A DNA stretch of 5,081 nucleotides, taken from contig RFHZ01000328.1 in the NCBI GenBank assembly GCA_003696125.1, positions 1-5,081 of the forward strand. Reading direction: 5' to 3'. Shown here piece after piece: positions 5,052 through 5,081 of the stretch. The notes under the pieces were generated by a model. It was not told the DNA's origin. It searched no databases and saw only the letters and a list, made by a program, of their open reading frames with translations. A program made the translations under genes and the position numbers. Every line of letters starts with the position of its first letter. The stretch's first letter is position 1. This DNA is from Nitrospinota bacterium (GTDB lineage: Bacteria; Tectomicrobia; Entotheonellia; J063).

Positions 5052-5081
5052 ATGCTTTGCTACGCTTGCAATGCCATAACA

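Noticed and set aside
5052-5081. Possible end of an upstream minus-strand gene (ATGGCATTGCAAGCGTAG)
   Set aside because: Only a few codons are visible before the window ends, which is too little to distinguish a gene tail from chance.

Overview
The window is bacterial chromosomal DNA of moderately high GC. It holds three well-supported complete genes and the 5' part of a fourth. The duplicated anion-type permease, the ATPase with a C-terminal winged-helix domain and an Sec-type exported binding protein suggest a Gram-negative, environmental bacterium. Nitrospirota- or NC10-like lineages carry similar permease and ATPase pairs, but nothing here fixes the phylum. No phage, transposase, CRISPR array, rRNA or tRNA was recognised.

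Layout, left to right. Positions 1-394 (minus strand) are the N-terminal 131 codons of a BMP/PnrA-type substrate-binding protein whose 3' end lies outside the window. Positions 395-987 are a divergent intergenic region. It holds a good sigma70-like promoter for the BMP gene, overlapped by a near-perfect 21-bp palindrome that looks like an operator, and a weak candidate promoter for the rightward gene. Positions 988-1350 (plus strand) encode a small exported or membrane protein of unknown function with two RPLG motifs. Positions 1351-1862 are a convergent intergenic region with several hairpins and an 11-nt direct repeat but no convincing gene. Positions 1863-3176 and 3180-4898 (both minus) form a two-gene operon, transcribed permease first and then ATPase. 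A sigma70-like promoter lies just upstream of the permease at about 4953-4982.

The permease is a single chain with two binding-protein-dependent transport domains (the duplicated-permease group, COG4986-like). With a dimer of the ATPase it would make a full inner-membrane ABC transporter. The ATPase resembles nitrate/sulfonate/taurine-type ATPases and has a C-terminal AAA-associated domain of possible regulatory role. No binding protein lies in the operon. The BMP protein on the same strand belongs to a class that normally serves ribose/nucleoside-type permeases, so pairing it with this transporter is not supported by family knowledge. The substrate cannot be read from the sequence.
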